DNA of 64,000 bases from Colocasia esculenta (taxonomy: Eukaryota; Streptophyta; Magnoliopsida; Alismatales; Araceae), in NCBI GenBank assembly GCA_014218235.1, contig CM024759.1, forward strand, positions 10,866,712 through 10,930,711, in the 5' to 3' direction. Made by a program: the position numbers and the translations under genes. The notes under the pieces are model-generated. The model saw nothing but the letters and a program-made list of their open reading frames with translations, made no database searches and had not been told where the DNA came from. This document shows positions 1 to 12,160 of this stretch, piece by piece (position 1 is the stretch's first letter; each line of letters opens with the position of its first letter).

Positions 1-2988
1 GATGATGGACAATTTAGTTCCCTATTTCAGAATAATGATCCATCATTTCCATTAGAGTGTCCTCCTAAGGTTGAGCTAAAACCACTCCCTGCTAGTTTAA
101 AGTACATCTTTCTAGGAGAGAACGAGATTTGGCCCATCATAATTGCTAGCGATCTTGAGGAAGGGCAGGAGAAGAAATTGATTGAAGTCTTGATAAGTCA
201 TAGGAAAGCTATAGGTTGGACAATAGATGATTTGAGAGGCATAAGTCCTTCAGTGTGCACACATAGCATATACTTAGAAGAAAATGCTAAAGGTTCAATA
301 GAAATGCAAAGAAGGCTTAATCCCAACATGAAATAAGTTGTTAAGAAAGAGATTGTCAAATGTCTTGATGCTGGCTTCATTTATCCCATCTCTGATAGCC
401 AATGGGTTAGTCCAACTCAAGTTGTGCCTAAAAAGTCAAGACTAACTGTAATTCAAACTGAAAAGGGTGGGCTCATTCCCACTCGGCTGGCTACAGGATG
501 GAGAGTGTGCATTGATTATCGCAAATTGAATGCGATGACCAAGAAAGACCATTTCCCCTTGCCTTTCATTGACCAAATCTTAGAGAAACTTGTAGGCCAA
601 AAATTCTTTTGCTTTCTTGATGGATATTCAGGGTATAACCAAGTGGCTATTCACCCTGAGGATCAAGAAAAGACCACTTTCACATGTCCATTTGGAACTT
701 TTGCCTTTAGACGCATGCCCTTCGGGTTTGATGTGAACTCTTAAGTGAGCTATCATTTGGAACTTTTCAATGTTGCATGCTGTCTATCTTCTCAGACATG
801 GTTGGGGATTACTTAGAAGTCTTCATGGATGATTTTTTTGTATTTGGAAGTGACTTTGATTCGTGCGTCGACCATTTGACTGAAGTGCTCAAAAGATGCA
901 TTAATGCCAATCTTGTCTTAAGTTGAGAAAAGAGCCACTTCATGGTAAAGGAGGGGATTGTCTTAGGGCATATTGTCTCAGAGAGAGGGATAGAGGTAGA
1001 TAAAGCCAAGATAAATCTCATTTCCAAATTGCCTCCTCCCAACTCTGTCAAACAAATTCAATCCTTCCTTGGTCTTGCTGGATTCTATAGGAGGTTCATC
1101 AAAGACTTTTCCAAAATTGCAAGGCCATTGAATTCTTTGTTAAAAGACACTCCTTTCATTTTTAACGAAGCTTGTAACAAAGCATTTGAAGACTTAAAAG
1201 ACATTTTGACCAGGGCTCCAATTCTACAATCTCCAGACCGGTCATTACCATTTGAGATAATGTGTGATGCTTCAGACTTTGCAATAGATGATATTTTGGG
1301 TCAGAAAACTGATAAAGGATATATAGTGATTTATTATGCAAGCAGAACATTGAATGACACCCAGATTCGATACACAACCACTGAGAAAGAGCTCCTACCT
1401 ATTGTCTTTGCCTTAGAGAAGTTCAGATCTTACCATTTAGGAGCTAAAATCATTGTTTTCACTGACCATGCTGCCTTAAGGCATTTGCTTGCCAAAAAGG
1501 ATGCCAAGCCTAGGTTAATCAGATGGATTCTATTGTTATAGGAGTTTGATTTGGAAATTCATGATAAGAAAGGATCCAAGAATGTGGTAGTTGACCATTT
1601 GTCCAGAATAGTTGCCCCGGACTCTATGCCTATTAGAGATGCTTTCTTGGATGAGCACATTTTAGCTGTCTCCAATATTTCATCTCCATGGTACGCACAC
1701 ATTGTGAATTATAAAGTCAATGGACGAGTACTTGGAGATTGGACCAAAAATGAAAGAGAGAGATTCTTTGCTAGGGACAAGTATTTTATTTGGGAGGACC
1801 CGAAGCTATTTTTTATAGGACCAGACCAAGTGATAAGAAGATGTGTCCCTGAGAGTGAGCATCAAAGTGTCCTCAAGTTTTGCCATCTCTTGCTTGTGGA
1901 GTTGTGGAGGGTATTTTTCAGGAAAGAAGACCGCTGCTAAGGTCTTAGACTCCGATTTCTATTGGCCCATGTTGTGTAAGGATGCCCACTAGTTTTGTAA
2001 GGCCCGTCCTAGATGTCAAACCATGGGAAACATTTCTAAGAAGGATATGATGCCTCTTAACCCCATTTTGGTTGTAGAAATTTTTGATGTATGGGGAATA
2101 GACTTCATGAGACCTTTTCCACCGTCCTTTGGATACACGTACATTTTAGCTGCTGTTGATTATGTGTCCAAATGGATAGAGGCCATTGCAATAAAGACCA
2201 ATGATCATAAGGTGGTCATCAAATTTGTTCAGAAAAACATCTTTTCTAGATTTGAGTGGACCAAGGCAATCATTAGTGATGGAGGACCACATTTCATTAA
2301 CACTCAGTTTAGGACCCTCCTAAGGAAGTATGGGATCACCCATAAGCTGGCAACACCTTACCACCTGCAAACTAGTGGCCAGGTAGAAGTATCAAACAGG
2401 GAGATTAAGAACATTCTTCAGAAGTCGGTTAGGCCTGATAGGAAAGACTGGTCAGAAAGGTTGGTTGATGCATTGTGGGCCTATTGAACTGCTTTCAAAA
2501 CTCCCATAGGAATGTCCTCTTACCGACTTATTTTTGGAAAATCTTGTCATCTGTCGGTAGAACTTGAGCATAGAGCCTATTGGGCTATTAAACAGGTAAA
2601 TCTTGATTTAGCCCAAGCTGATCAACAAAGGACTCTACAGCTGAATGAGTTAGAAGAGCTTAGAAATGAGGCCTATGAAAGTTCCAAGATCTATAAAGCC
2701 AAAGCCAAAGCATTCCATGATAAATACATTCATAGAAAAACTTTTCAAGTGCATGATAAGGTCTGGTTATTTAATTCTAGGGTTCGTCTATTTCCGAAAA
2801 AATTGAAGTCCCGATGGGATGGTCCTTACACTATTGTCAAAGCTTGTGACAATGGTGTTGTCATTATTCTTAAGCCTAAAACTGGACAATCATTCACTGT
2901 TAATGGGCAGAGATTAAAGCACTTCTTTGAAAGCCCACCTTCCTTGAAAATTGAGTCTACCAAGCTAGCTGAGCCAAATGGAGCTTAA
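1..2988 (+). pseudogene. Athila pol remnant: reverse transcriptase, RNase H, integrase
   Basis: The RT copies element RNA to DNA, RNase H removes the RNA strand, and integrase inserts the product. Reading the frames in order gives an RT N-terminus (LKYIFLGENEIWP, about 100-330), RT core (424-744), the RT catalytic FMDD at 822-833, RNase H (about 1180-1540, including DASDFAIDD), and integrase (about 1860-2988) with WGIDFM, ISDGGPHF and GQVEVSNRE supplying the D, D, E positions. It is non-functional. There is a TAA at 334, a foreign 32-bp insertion after MPFG at 728-759 that adds a stop and shifts the frame, a TGA near 923, a TAG at 1539, a frameshift near 1905 and a TGA near 2485. The gag and protease parts lie outside the window. 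Confidence 0.88.
728..759 (+). other. 32-bp templated filler inside RT, copied from 3883-3914
   Basis: Positions 728-759 and 3883-3914 are identical over 32 bases (TTGATGTGAACTC at the left end, AGCTATCATTTG at the right end). At 728 the segment replaces the short stretch that normally follows MPFG in this family and introduces an in-frame TAA. The 3' copy sits in the element's own non-coding region, so that copy is the likely donor. Confidence 0.85.
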
Positions 2989-4063
2989 TTACGTCTGGCT
3001 GAAGACGATAAACTTAGCGCTCTTGGGAGGCAACCCATGTGTACAGATCTCATTTATCAGGTAATTCTCTATCTTACTTTCTTTTCCTGTAAATAAGTTG
3101 GGAAGGGTAAAAGAAGCATGCATTCATAGTCCTCACCCTAACCAATGCTTCATTTTCTTTCTTTATATTGAGCTTATACAAATAAAAAGGAAATTTCATA
3201 ATGTTTCATCTTTGAATAAAAAAAAATGCCTCGCATTTCGAAACACAGATTATGTGTCTGATCTTTAACCATTAAAATTTTGTAGTTGTCACATTCCTTT
3301 GCAAACATCCATGTTAGGTAGTCTCTAGTAAAAGATTACATGTACCCCCTATCTACCTTATGTAAGGATTTATGGCGAGCAGTTTTTATACACACTATAC
3401 AGCCACTTAGACTAGCTGAACCCGAAGGTGGAAAATTTGTTAAGGCTAGTAGGAGAGAGGTGATTGTTTTTTCTCCCTTCCCCTTAAGTGAATTACGAAG
3501 AAAGTGAAGGCATGTGATCAAGGAACCTGACTGCTCATCCTTCCTTTAAGAGAAAAAGAAAAGAAAAGAAAAAGCAAAAGAAAAAAAAATATCCATGAAA
3601 AATGCCCCGGATCCGAGTAAAGTTGGACTCGCTACTCTTGAAAAGTGATGGGTTGTGCAGCATTATGGATGAAAAAGAAAGAAAAATTCTGAGTGCACAA
3701 AGTTCAAATAAAAGGGGCAAAGTCCTCAACCTAGAGAAATAATCCTCAAGGAAGTTGGGCAGAATGGAACTGAGAGAACAACCCAATCTGACTGAGCAAA
3801 GATCTTATTCCACAATTCTTTTCTTCTCCCTCGAATTAATCTAATCTCAAATACTAGCTGAGGCAGAGAAACTTCAGAAGGGTTGATGTGAACTCTTAAG
3901 TGAGCTATCATTTGTGCATTAATTTCTTGCCATAAGCCCTTACAATTAGGAAAGACATATCTCTACATTAATCTTTTACATGATGGCTATTTAGTATGAG
4001 ACATTAAATCTTCTAGTCCTACATTTTGAGTAATTTTTATTGCTATGGGACTAACAATGTTCA
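2989..4063 (+). other. Athila post-pol region without an env-like ORF
   Basis: After the integrase stop comes GCGCTCTTGGGAGGCAACCC (3018-3037), a sequence typical of the end of Athila-type pol regions. Many Athila elements carry an env-like ORF here. In this copy the remaining kilobase is AT-rich, has purine-rich runs (3545-3600) and holds no convincing ORF on either strand. Confidence 0.6.
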
Positions 4064-4075
4064 AGGTGGGGGGAG
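4064..4075 (+). promoter_or_regulatory. Polypurine tract of the Athila element
   Basis: AAGGTGGGGGGAG immediately precedes the TGATAACAGC that opens the 3' LTR. This is the expected position and composition of the plus-strand DNA primer. Confidence 0.8.
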
Positions 4076-6372
4076 TGATAACAGCAAAACTTTTCGTGTT
4101 AAATTTCATACATATTGTTGATTTGAGACATCATTTGTGTATAAATAAAGTACATTCTACCTTTAATTTTTATTTCTATTCATGTATAAAAATTTGAGCA
4201 TATTAGTTAAATTTTTGGGTACAACACAAAGTTAGATTCTCATTTAATAGAGTCAATGCCTTTTGAATAATTTGACTAATAAAATTGTTTTTTCTTTTTG
4301 CAGGTATATTGTACATAAATAATTCTTGGCCTTATATTTTCATAAACATCTTCTAATAATTCTTGCAAATATTAGTATGTAAATAACTCAGATTTTAAAT
4401 AAATTTTAGTTAAACAACCCTCACCCAATACCATCATGCCACATACCCCCCCCTCATAAGTCCATTGCGCCAGCATTCTTTTCTTCACCACCATCGGTGC
4501 ATTGTGCCATTACTCTCTCTCTCTCATCCAACCAGAATTGGCCACGCACATCACTTCATCCCTTTTATTCTTTCTTCCCACCAGGTCGATGGAAGCTGGA
4601 GGCGGTGCAAGTAGAGGCAGTGCGTGCAGAGGCGGGGTGTGCAGAGCTGGGGCGTGCTTGCAGAGGCGGGGTGTGAGGCTGGCGCGCAGAAGCCATGCGA
4701 AGCTGGAGCTCGTGCGGAGCTCGGGGGCAAGGTGTGAAGATGCGCGACGAAGGAGCTGGGGCGTGAGCAGCTCGCGTGAGGCTGGCGCACAGATGGCAGC
4801 GATGGAGGAGGGCGCAAGCTGGGAAGCGGACCTGGCGGTGCATGGTGCGTGATGGAGCTCGGAAGCGGATCTGGGAATGCACGATGGAGCTGGGAAGTGG
4901 AGCTCGTGTGTGCGCGATGGAGGCAGGAAGTGGAGCTCGTGCAAGACTGGAGCTAGGGCGTGCGGCCAAAGCTGGTGCAGCTAAAGCTTGGGCGTGCGAG
5001 GTCGTACGTGAGGCCGTGCGGGACTCCTAGCGTCCTGGAAGGTTCGATGGACCCTATTTAAGGACCCAAAGGTCCTCAAAAGAGGGGGATCTAATGCTTC
5101 CTCTTTCCTTCTTCTGTGTTTGGTGAGGACGATCCAGGGGAGGGATCGAGGGTTTCTTCCTCTCTACTGCTGGGAGTCGACATTTTTTTTCTGTTCTTCT
5201 GTGAGGGCTGTGGGGAGGGGGTTTCAAGGGATTTTTTTTTTTTTAAGAAAATAGTGGGGGGGGGGGGTTCGGCATCTGGGAGGTTCGACTGCTTCTTCCT
5301 CCCTTCTGTAGGCATCTGGTGAAGATGATCGAGGAGGGCATCTGCTGGCTCATCTACAAGGAGGCGCGCTGCAGAGGAGGGAACAGGGCAACCAAGGGAA
5401 CCTGTCCTTGGCTCATTCTGGGCTGTCCAGCATCGGGGATCAGGACCATCGGAGGTCTGTGCGTTGTGGAGCTTCCGAAGGTAGTAGAGAGCAACCAAGA
5501 TTTGAGAGATCAGAGAGATGGGTTCCTCTTTCTTTTTTTTAGATTTCCATTTTGTTGGTGTTCTTATCCTTTCCTCTATACATATCAGGAGTTTGACGTT
5601 ACAATTTATATTTCTTTTATTGTTTTCTTACTGATTCATCAGACTGTTAGGGTACAGAAATCTAATGTGTTCCTTCTTGCTGTTCTGAAGCTGATTGCAT
5701 CTTATTCCCCTTTTTTTTCTTCATCCCTCGAGCTATGAGGGTATAGTGATCTGAACTTCTTATAGTTCATATTGTTCCCAGACTAAATCTCTGATTGAGT
5801 TCTTTGATTTCTTCACTGTCTCATCCTGATCTTTGAGTTGCAATAAAATTGTGATATATCTCATGCTCTAGTTACTTCTTTTTGCATAATTGAACCATTC
5901 GTCTACTATTTTCTTTATCTTATGTTGCTTCCCTTCGAGCTATGAAGGTGTGAGCAACTCTGGAACAATAACAGTCTTGAAATTAGAAGTAGTAATGTTT
6001 GTTTCATATTGCACCAATTGCTTTGTGGAAGAATGCTTGATTTGATCTGTTATTAAGAGTTCTCAGTTCAGTTTTGATGTACTAAGAATTAAAATATTGT
6101 TAGTGTTCGTTTGAATGTGATATTGAAGGGTTCTAATCGCACTGGAGCTTTTAGTGAACTGAATGGATTCACGTCAATTTTTACTGTTGGATATTACTGG
6201 TTTCAAGTCAAAGTAGTTTAAATCAAGTTTTATTCAACCTCTTTATGGATGTCGACCTGTTCTCATCACTGTACTTGTTCTTTCCTATTTCTGAGAGACA
6301 GATTAGAGAATGAGTCTGTTGATTTATGTACTTCCAACAACGATAAAACATATATCAGCAAGGCTGCATTCA
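4076..6372 (+). repeat. 3' LTR of the Athila element
   Basis: The LTR is 2297 bp and runs from TGATAACAGC to CTGCATTCA. An AT-rich start is followed by a GC-rich tract at 4590-5030. A candidate TATA box (TATTTAA, 5055-5061) lies just after that tract. Homopolymer runs (T at about 5230, G at about 5252-5263) follow, then a T-rich 3' half. The 5' LTR is off the window, so the ends rest on TG/CA, the polypurine tract and the junction with copia A. Confidence 0.7.
4590..5030 (+). repeat. GC-rich degenerate repeat in the Athila LTR
   Basis: Short phrases such as GGGGCGTGC, GAGGCGGGGTGTG and GGAAGTGGAGCTCGTG recur in imperfect tandem order. The tract lies directly upstream of the candidate TATA box. 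All six frames stay open for long stretches here, so the apparent ORFs on both strands are composition artefacts. Confidence 0.65.
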
Positions 6373-6630
6373 GGTATCTAACAGAGGCTCACCTACCACT
6401 GTCAGAACTCACCTTACCTTCTGATGCAACTGTCTGTCTGTCTTTTATTGCACTGAACATCTCTTTATCCGAGGTTTTTATACTTTACATATATTTCTAA
6501 CTAATCTACCTCAGAAAGTATGAAGGTATCTTTTCTTTTGTCTTGTCCTTTGTTGCAAAACATTTATTAAGCACGTTTCCAGCATGGAGTTTCACATAAC
6601 ATTAAATATAGTCTGTCCTTCAAGTTGTGA
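6373..6630 (+). repeat. 5' LTR of element A, first surviving piece
   Basis: This stretch aligns with about 22136-22390 of the 3' LTR (shared landmarks CAGAGGCTCAC, CCACTGTCAGAAC, AGCACGTTTCCAGCATGG). It ends with the TSD TGTGA at 6626-6630, where solo LTR C1 entered. About 880 bp of LTR start, present in the 3' copy from 21258, is missing here. Confidence 0.85.
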
Positions 6631-9413
6631 TGTAAGGCCCCAATTTTCTGTGTATTTATGACTATTATTTCATATTTAATTTTCTGCCAAAATTCTTCTT
6701 AACGTTAACATCCATTGACATTAAGGGTGAGGAGACGACAAGCTTTGTACCGTTTACTGCCAGGCCAGAAGATCTAAACATCAACATCGATTGACGTTGA
6801 CTTCTAGTTAACGACAGTAAGGTGGACGTTTACTTCTCCAGATGCATTTATGATTTCAGATCTGAAACTGTCCCTATTTCTCTAGTTGACGGATTCAGAA
6901 ACGTCCTAACGGTCAGGTCTCTTAACTCCTAGCCTGACTACGACTCCTAATACCTATATAGTTGGGTCATCTCTCCAAAGAGAGGACTTTTGTTCACTTG
7001 GGTTATTTGGGTTTCGGGGAGAGAAAGGAGAGAGTTTGAGAGGGCAGATCAGGTTAGTTGCTGATTGTTCGAGGATGATGCTATGAAGACAAAGGTTCCA
7101 CAACCTGAGAGGAAGGATCTAGACCAGGTGATCGTGGCCGGATGGTGCTCAAGACAGAAGATTTGATCATGTTAGAAGAATACCTCTTTGGGGCTAAAGA
7201 AGGCTTCATCGGCTAAATTCTCTTGTTGAAGAATTTTCAAGAGGCAAGTAACTTAGGGTTTCTCTCCGTGGACTTGTCCCTTAGGGTTTTACAATTTTTA
7301 CAGAATTTTATTTCATGCCCTGGACCTCCCAAATCCCCTAATTTCTATGTTTGGTCTGCATCTTCTGCAGATAGAAGGTTGACGACAACAATCTTGCCGT
7401 CAAGTTCCTAGGTTGACAGTAGTCGATCATGCCGTTAACCCTTGTTGACGTCCAACCCTTTGACGCCAAGTTCATCTATTTTGTTCAGAACAGTGTTTGA
7501 TTGCATGTGATGGGATTTTTCGGGGAAAAGTGGCTATATGTATGTGTTTAGAAAATTCTGTTCTGTCAAATATGTTTCGAACTAATTTTATGATCATAAT
7601 TGTTATTTATAGAATTTCTGTTATGAGTAAATAAGTATGTTATGTTAGATTTAAATTCAGAATATATATGTATGATGAATGTTGTCATCTTAGAAATTTT
7701 CCATGAACTCAGTACTACTGTATGCATGTTTCAAGACTGTTAGAACTGCTAGTTCACTATCTACCATGTTTAAATGAATTATCTTTCTAGATTACATGAG
7801 ACCTCAATTAAATATTAAAAATAGTTGTACTACTCCGAAAATTATGAAAAATTACAGATATGTTCCATGTGCTATATTCACCCTGTGGTCAAAATTTGAT
7901 CTTAATCTAATTACTGTACAATTAGTTATTAAATTTGAAGTTTTCTGTACCATGTTTTAACAATAAGTCCCAAATATGTTTAAAAATGTGATTAGCATCA
8001 TGATTAGGTTCTATTAATTACTATTTATGATTAATCTGAGTATTCAAAAGTGATTAATATATGTTCATGATATATGTGTGCATGTGCATGGAAAGAGAGA
8101 GAATATGTGGCATGTGTGTGTGAAATATGTGTTAATGTGAAAAGATAAATAAATTGTGCCATTGAGACACTGCCACCATAGATTGCATGGAGTCGTACTT
8201 TAGTAGTGCCCCTACGGGAAATCTCAATTGTATATGTGATACCCGGGGCAACGGGTAGTGTGAAATCCTAGAGGTGGACAAGTTCCACTGATAATGGTGG
8301 GGAGGGCTTCTCCCGGTTCTGCACAGTAACCAACACTTGATCACCTTGCCTAGTGATTATGCGTATGTGTTATGTGATCTTTCTAGTCGAGGTTTGGGCT
8401 GTGTCTTAGCAATGTGTAAAAGTGAATATGTGAATAATGTGTAAAGTGATATGTGAACATGGCACGTGGTATGTGCAAGTGATGTGACATGTGATACGTG
8501 AATGTGCAAAGTGAAAACTATGTGAAAACCACGTGAAATCAGGTGTAAGCGAAAGTGAATGATAATGTGAGAGTAAGTGCATGTGAAAACCAAAGTAAAG
8601 TGCATGTGAATATGTCATAAGAAAATAATGCATATGTTAATGTGATTTATGTTAAATGATAATTGCGATATCATGTTTAGTACCATGTGTAGAAGTATGT
8701 TAATTATGTCCAAGAGTTAGTAATTACTTGATGAGCATGTTAGTAGTATCATGTTATAAATTTGAGGGCAAGCCATGTGTTAGTGTTATGTGAAAGTAAG
8801 AATTGCAAGCATGTGATTGTATGAATGTTAGTGATACCATGATGTAAGTGACCATGTTTAGAATTCTTGTTATCCATGTTATAACCTGAGCATGTGTCAG
8901 TTTAATTGTTATTTGAAATTAGTTAATGATGATGTGATAATTAGCAAAGTGTGATATTGTTAGAAAGCATGTGTGGTAAGTGCGTGGTTTGAAATTTTAA
9001 GTTGCTTGTTGAGTCTATTGCATAGACTCACCGTTGCTAATATTTCAGGAGACTTAGAAGCTGAGGAGTTAGCGAGATCCGACGTGGAGCGTGAAGAGTA
9101 GATTGAAGATCTAAAGTTATTTCTTAGTATGTGATGTAATTGTAATATGGACTTTGGTTTATTGTACTTGGAAACTGGCTATATTTAGTGGATGTTACTC
9201 TATGTTATATCTTTTCTTCGACTATATAGACAGTGGTATGTGGATTATAAAGTTGATGGAATACGAGTTATTTATTTTTCGCTGCAATATTCCTTTCTAT
9301 TTGTGTATATCTCAGCCCATGTTTCTATCGTTGGGGTTTTTCTCCCCTGTAGCGACTTGCTCTCATCCGACGTGGGTTGGTATAACCGTACCGGGCGGAA
9401 ATGGGTTGTTACA
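6631..9413 (+). mobile_element. Solo LTR C1 (TGTAAGG family, Tekay/Del-like gypsy LTR) with 5-bp TSD
   Basis: The element is 2783 bp, opens TGTAAGGCCCC, closes GGGTTGTTACA, and is flanked by TGTGA at 6626-6630 and 9414-9418. Removing it restores continuity with the uninterrupted 3' LTR (CTGTGAAGCCTCAAAC at about 22389). There is no primer site, polypurine tract or coding domain, so it is a solo LTR. A TATATAG at 6955-6961 is a candidate core promoter. Motifs of the type TTGACGNCAA recur at 6710-6830 and 7375-7475. A GTG/ATGTGAA-rich stretch spans about 8060-8620. The Tekay/Del likeness is from LTR ends only. Confidence 0.88.
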
Positions 9414-10329
9414 TGTGAAGCCTCAAACATAGTCTGAGGTCGTTGGAAAGCCAAAAAAGTGAAGAACTGTTGGATAACAAGGATCTCAATAGCACCCACA
9501 TCTAAAGGATCAATGGCTACATCTTAAACGGCTAGTTCTCCGACGGATAGCTTCAAACGGAAAGTTAAAGAATTCTGAAGCATATATAGAAGCTGAAGTT
9601 TGAACAAGACATACACTTGGAGAGTTAGACCTGTTAGTAATACATTCAACTCACATCTGCATTCTACTAAGCAAGAGCGTTCTCAAGCCTTCTACTAAGT
9701 TCAAAGAAAGAGAGCTTCCAAAGTCTGAAAACTTCCAGGCTCTCCATTTTTTAGAAGTCTTGTTTCTGTTGGGTGGCATTTGCAATCCTTGATCTTTTCT
9801 TCAGTCCACCCTTGTGTGATTCAGAAAGTGTTAGAGCTGAAAATCCTTTTGTAATCCTTTCTGAATCCTCAGTGTTTACTCATTCTTGTGAGCAGGCACA
9901 TTAGTCTTTCATTTCTATTTTGTGCAACCCGTAGGAAGTTTGTTCCTGCAGTGCCTCTTGTGAAGGGAAGACCTACCTGTGTAGGTAGTTGTTGTACCCC
10001 TAGTTAAGGGAAGACTTGCTTGGGAGTAAGTGGGCTTGTAATTTCTCTCAAGGATGAGAGAAGGCCAAGTATTCTTGGCAGTTAGTGAAATCTCAAGTGG
10101 TTTGCTTGAGGACTGGACGTAGAACTTCCATGTGGGAAGGGTCGAACCAGGATAAAAATTCTTGTGCATTTGTGTGATTGTTTCCGCCAAGTTTACACTT
10201 GTTTCACACACTACACTAAACGCTAACAACTCTACTTAGTGTTATCTAATTTTAGATAAATTTTTTAAGTGCAAGAAGTTCTATTCACCCCCGTCTCTAG
10301 GACATCATAAGGGCCATCTCGATCCAACA
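9414..10329 (+). repeat. 5' LTR of element A, second piece (R/U5 side)
   Basis: It aligns throughout with about 22389-23298 and ends GATCCAACA just before the primer site. A candidate TATA box (TATATAG) lies at 9583-9589, matching TATATATAA at 22559-22567 in the 3' LTR. It contains the box shared by all Sirevirus-type LTRs here (GGACTGGACGTAG, then TTCCATGTGGGAAGG) and the C-tract TATTCACCCCC near the end. Confidence 0.87.
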
Positions 10330-10331
10330 AG

Positions 10332-10342
10332 TGGTATCAGAG
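10332..10342 (+). promoter_or_regulatory. Primer binding site, initiator Met tRNA
   Basis: TGGTATCAGAG follows the LTR end by two bases. It is the standard primer site of most plant copia elements, complementary to the 3' end of initiator methionine tRNA. Confidence 0.9.
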
Positions 10343-10380
10343 AGAGGTCTTCTCAGAAGAATCGAAAGATTTGAGAAGAG

Positions 10381-11415
10381 ATGGTAGCTGAAGGCCACAA
10401 GTATGAAGGTCCGTCTGTTAAAAGGCCACCATTCTTTGATGGTGAGGACTATCTGTATTGGAAGATGGGGATGGAATGCTTCATCAGAGGCACCGATTTT
10501 GATCTGTGGCAGGTAATAGAACAAGGTGACTTTATTATACTTGGTGAGACTACTTCTGCTCTTTCTATAGCTGATAAGAGAAACATGTCTTTAAATTACA
10601 AAACCAAGAACTATCTATGTTGTGCTCTATCTAAAAGGGAATTTAATAGATTATCTACTTGTAGAACTGCAAAAGAAATGTGGGATAAAATACAAGTAAC
10701 ATATGAAGGAACTAATAGAGTTAACCAAACTAGAGTAGATATTCTTGTTTCTCAATATGAACAATTTAAAATGCTTCCTAATGAAAACATAACTCAAATG
10801 TATAATCATTTTTCAAACATAATAGTAGGACTGAGTGCACTAGGTAAGATTCTTATAAATGAAGAAACAATAAGAAAAATCTTAAGATCATTGACTAATG
10901 TTTGGACCCCCAAAGTCACAGCTATTGAAGAAGCGCATGATTTAACTCAACTTTCTATTGACAAATTAATTGGCTCCTTAATGGCTCACGAAATTAATAT
11001 GGAAAGATTTTTTGAAAGTTTATCGAAAAAGAAAATGCCAAATGCTTTGATTTCTGCAGATTCTTCTTCCTCTGAAGACTCAAAGGAGAAATCAGATGAC
11101 AGTGATGATGAAGCCATGATGTCAAGGAAACTGCAAAGGATTCTTGCAAAGAAGAAGAAGTATGGTTCAAAAAAATTCTTCAAAAAGGATAAGAAGAGAG
11201 AACCAACCTGCTACGAGTGCAATCAACTAGGACATTACAAATCTGAATGTCCTAAGCTGAAGAAGAAGGATCAAGCTAAAAGATCTAAGAAAAAGAAAGG
11301 AAAAGAAAAAAATTCAGAAGGTACAAGAAAAAGGCAATGGCAGAATCATGGGACAATGAAGAAGCTACAAGTTCATACTCCTCAAGCTCAAAATCTGAAG
11401 AAGAAGAAAAAGTAA
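10381..11415 (+). pseudogene. gag of element A, first part
   Basis: The 344-residue reading frame forms the structural capsid and nucleocapsid part. The N-terminus (RPPFFDGEDYLYWK, around residue 20) and the central LSKREFNRLS and SQYEQFKML regions are typical of copia gag. A zinc knuckle CYECNQLGHYKSEC lies near residue 277 and is followed by a Lys-rich tail. The ATG is 39 bases after the primer site, preceded by AGAAGAG, and matches the start of the related B- gag at 38180. The frame is lost near 11340: the continuing protein is read in another frame from 11337, so gag is broken by a frameshift. Confidence 0.85.
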
Positions 11416-12130
11416 ATCTAGCCCTCATGGTAGGACTCGATCAGGTAAATTCTGAAACCTCTTTTACATCTTGTTCTGAATCAGATTTTGACAGTCTTGA
11501 AGATGCCTTCAATGAATTATATGAAAAATATAAAATAGTGGTTAAACAAATGAAAATAGTTAAATTAAATTTGCTTACACAAGAAAAATCTAATACTTTC
11601 TTGAAAAATGAAGTAGAAAGATTAGGGAAAAAACTGAATGAAACTAAAAGAACAAATGAACTACTGTGTGAAGACTTAAACAATAAAAACAATAAAATTA
11701 CAGAAATATAATCAAATTTAAAAGAATTAAAGGATGAAGAAAAATTAAAAGAAGAAAACATCTACTTAAAAGCCACCATAGAGAAAATTTTAAATTGTAA
11801 AACATCTCTGTTTATAAGACTAAAAGGTGCTAGGACAGGCAAAAAGAAATATGGAGTAGGATATACACCTCCACATAATGTAGAAAATATTGTGTATCCT
11901 AAAAAATATCCAACTCCACAATTTGTAAAAGAAACAGGAATAAAAAATCCTAGAAAAGTTAAGTAATATGTTTACGAACAAAAACAGAAGCATAACAACA
12001 CTACACACATGAAGAATGCATTTGATCTATGTTGTAGTCACTGTAATCAACTTGGACACACTGTCAGCACATGCACAACTAGACACCTATGTTGGATTCC
12101 TAAGACTAACCATCAAGGACCAAGAAAATT
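11337..12130 (+). pseudogene. gag of element A, acidic/coiled-coil part with second zinc knuckle
   Basis: Starting MAESWDNEEA, this frame is Ser/Glu-rich, then strongly heptad-like from about 11520 to 11800, suggesting a coiled coil. A second knuckle, CSHCNQLGHTVSTC, lies near 12030-12070. The B- element shows the same order (37221 to 36394, - strand), so the arrangement is a family trait. Stops occur at 11709 (TAA) and about 11963 (TAA). Two separated CCHC knuckles flanking a coiled coil is the feature to note. Confidence 0.75.
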
Positions 12131-12160
12131 TGGGTACCAAAAGTTACAACTTAAATTTGT

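Larger units (their letters stand above)
1..6372 (+). mobile_element. Athila-type Ty3/gypsy element, 3' part (pol plus 3' LTR), inserted in the 5' LTR of copia element A
   Basis: Pol, a polypurine tract and one LTR are present; the 5' LTR, gag and protease lie left of the window. The right edge is placed at 6372 because sequence from 6373 (GGTATCTAACAGAGG) matches the interior of the copia A 3' LTR from about 22136, while sequence left of it does not. The LTR ends TTCA, and its first ten bases (TGATAACAGC) and the reverse complement of its last ten (TGAATGCAGC) agree at seven positions. The expected TSD is GGTAT, but the left copy is outside the window, so insertion into A is inferred from one side only. 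The Athila assignment rests on the RT region (GWRVCIDYRKLN, FLDGYSGYNQ, RRMPFG) and on the pol 3' end (GRQP), both typical of that lineage. Confidence 0.8.

Noticed and set aside
4510..4969. Three long overlapping - strand ORFs and + strand ORFs in the GC-rich tract
   Set aside because: All frames are open because of repeat composition; the proteins are His/Ala/Pro/Ser-rich and the tract is LTR sequence.
8357..8633. His/Thr-rich - strand ORFs near 8.4-8.6 kb
   Set aside because: They are antisense to the GTGAA-rich low-complexity part of solo LTR C1.
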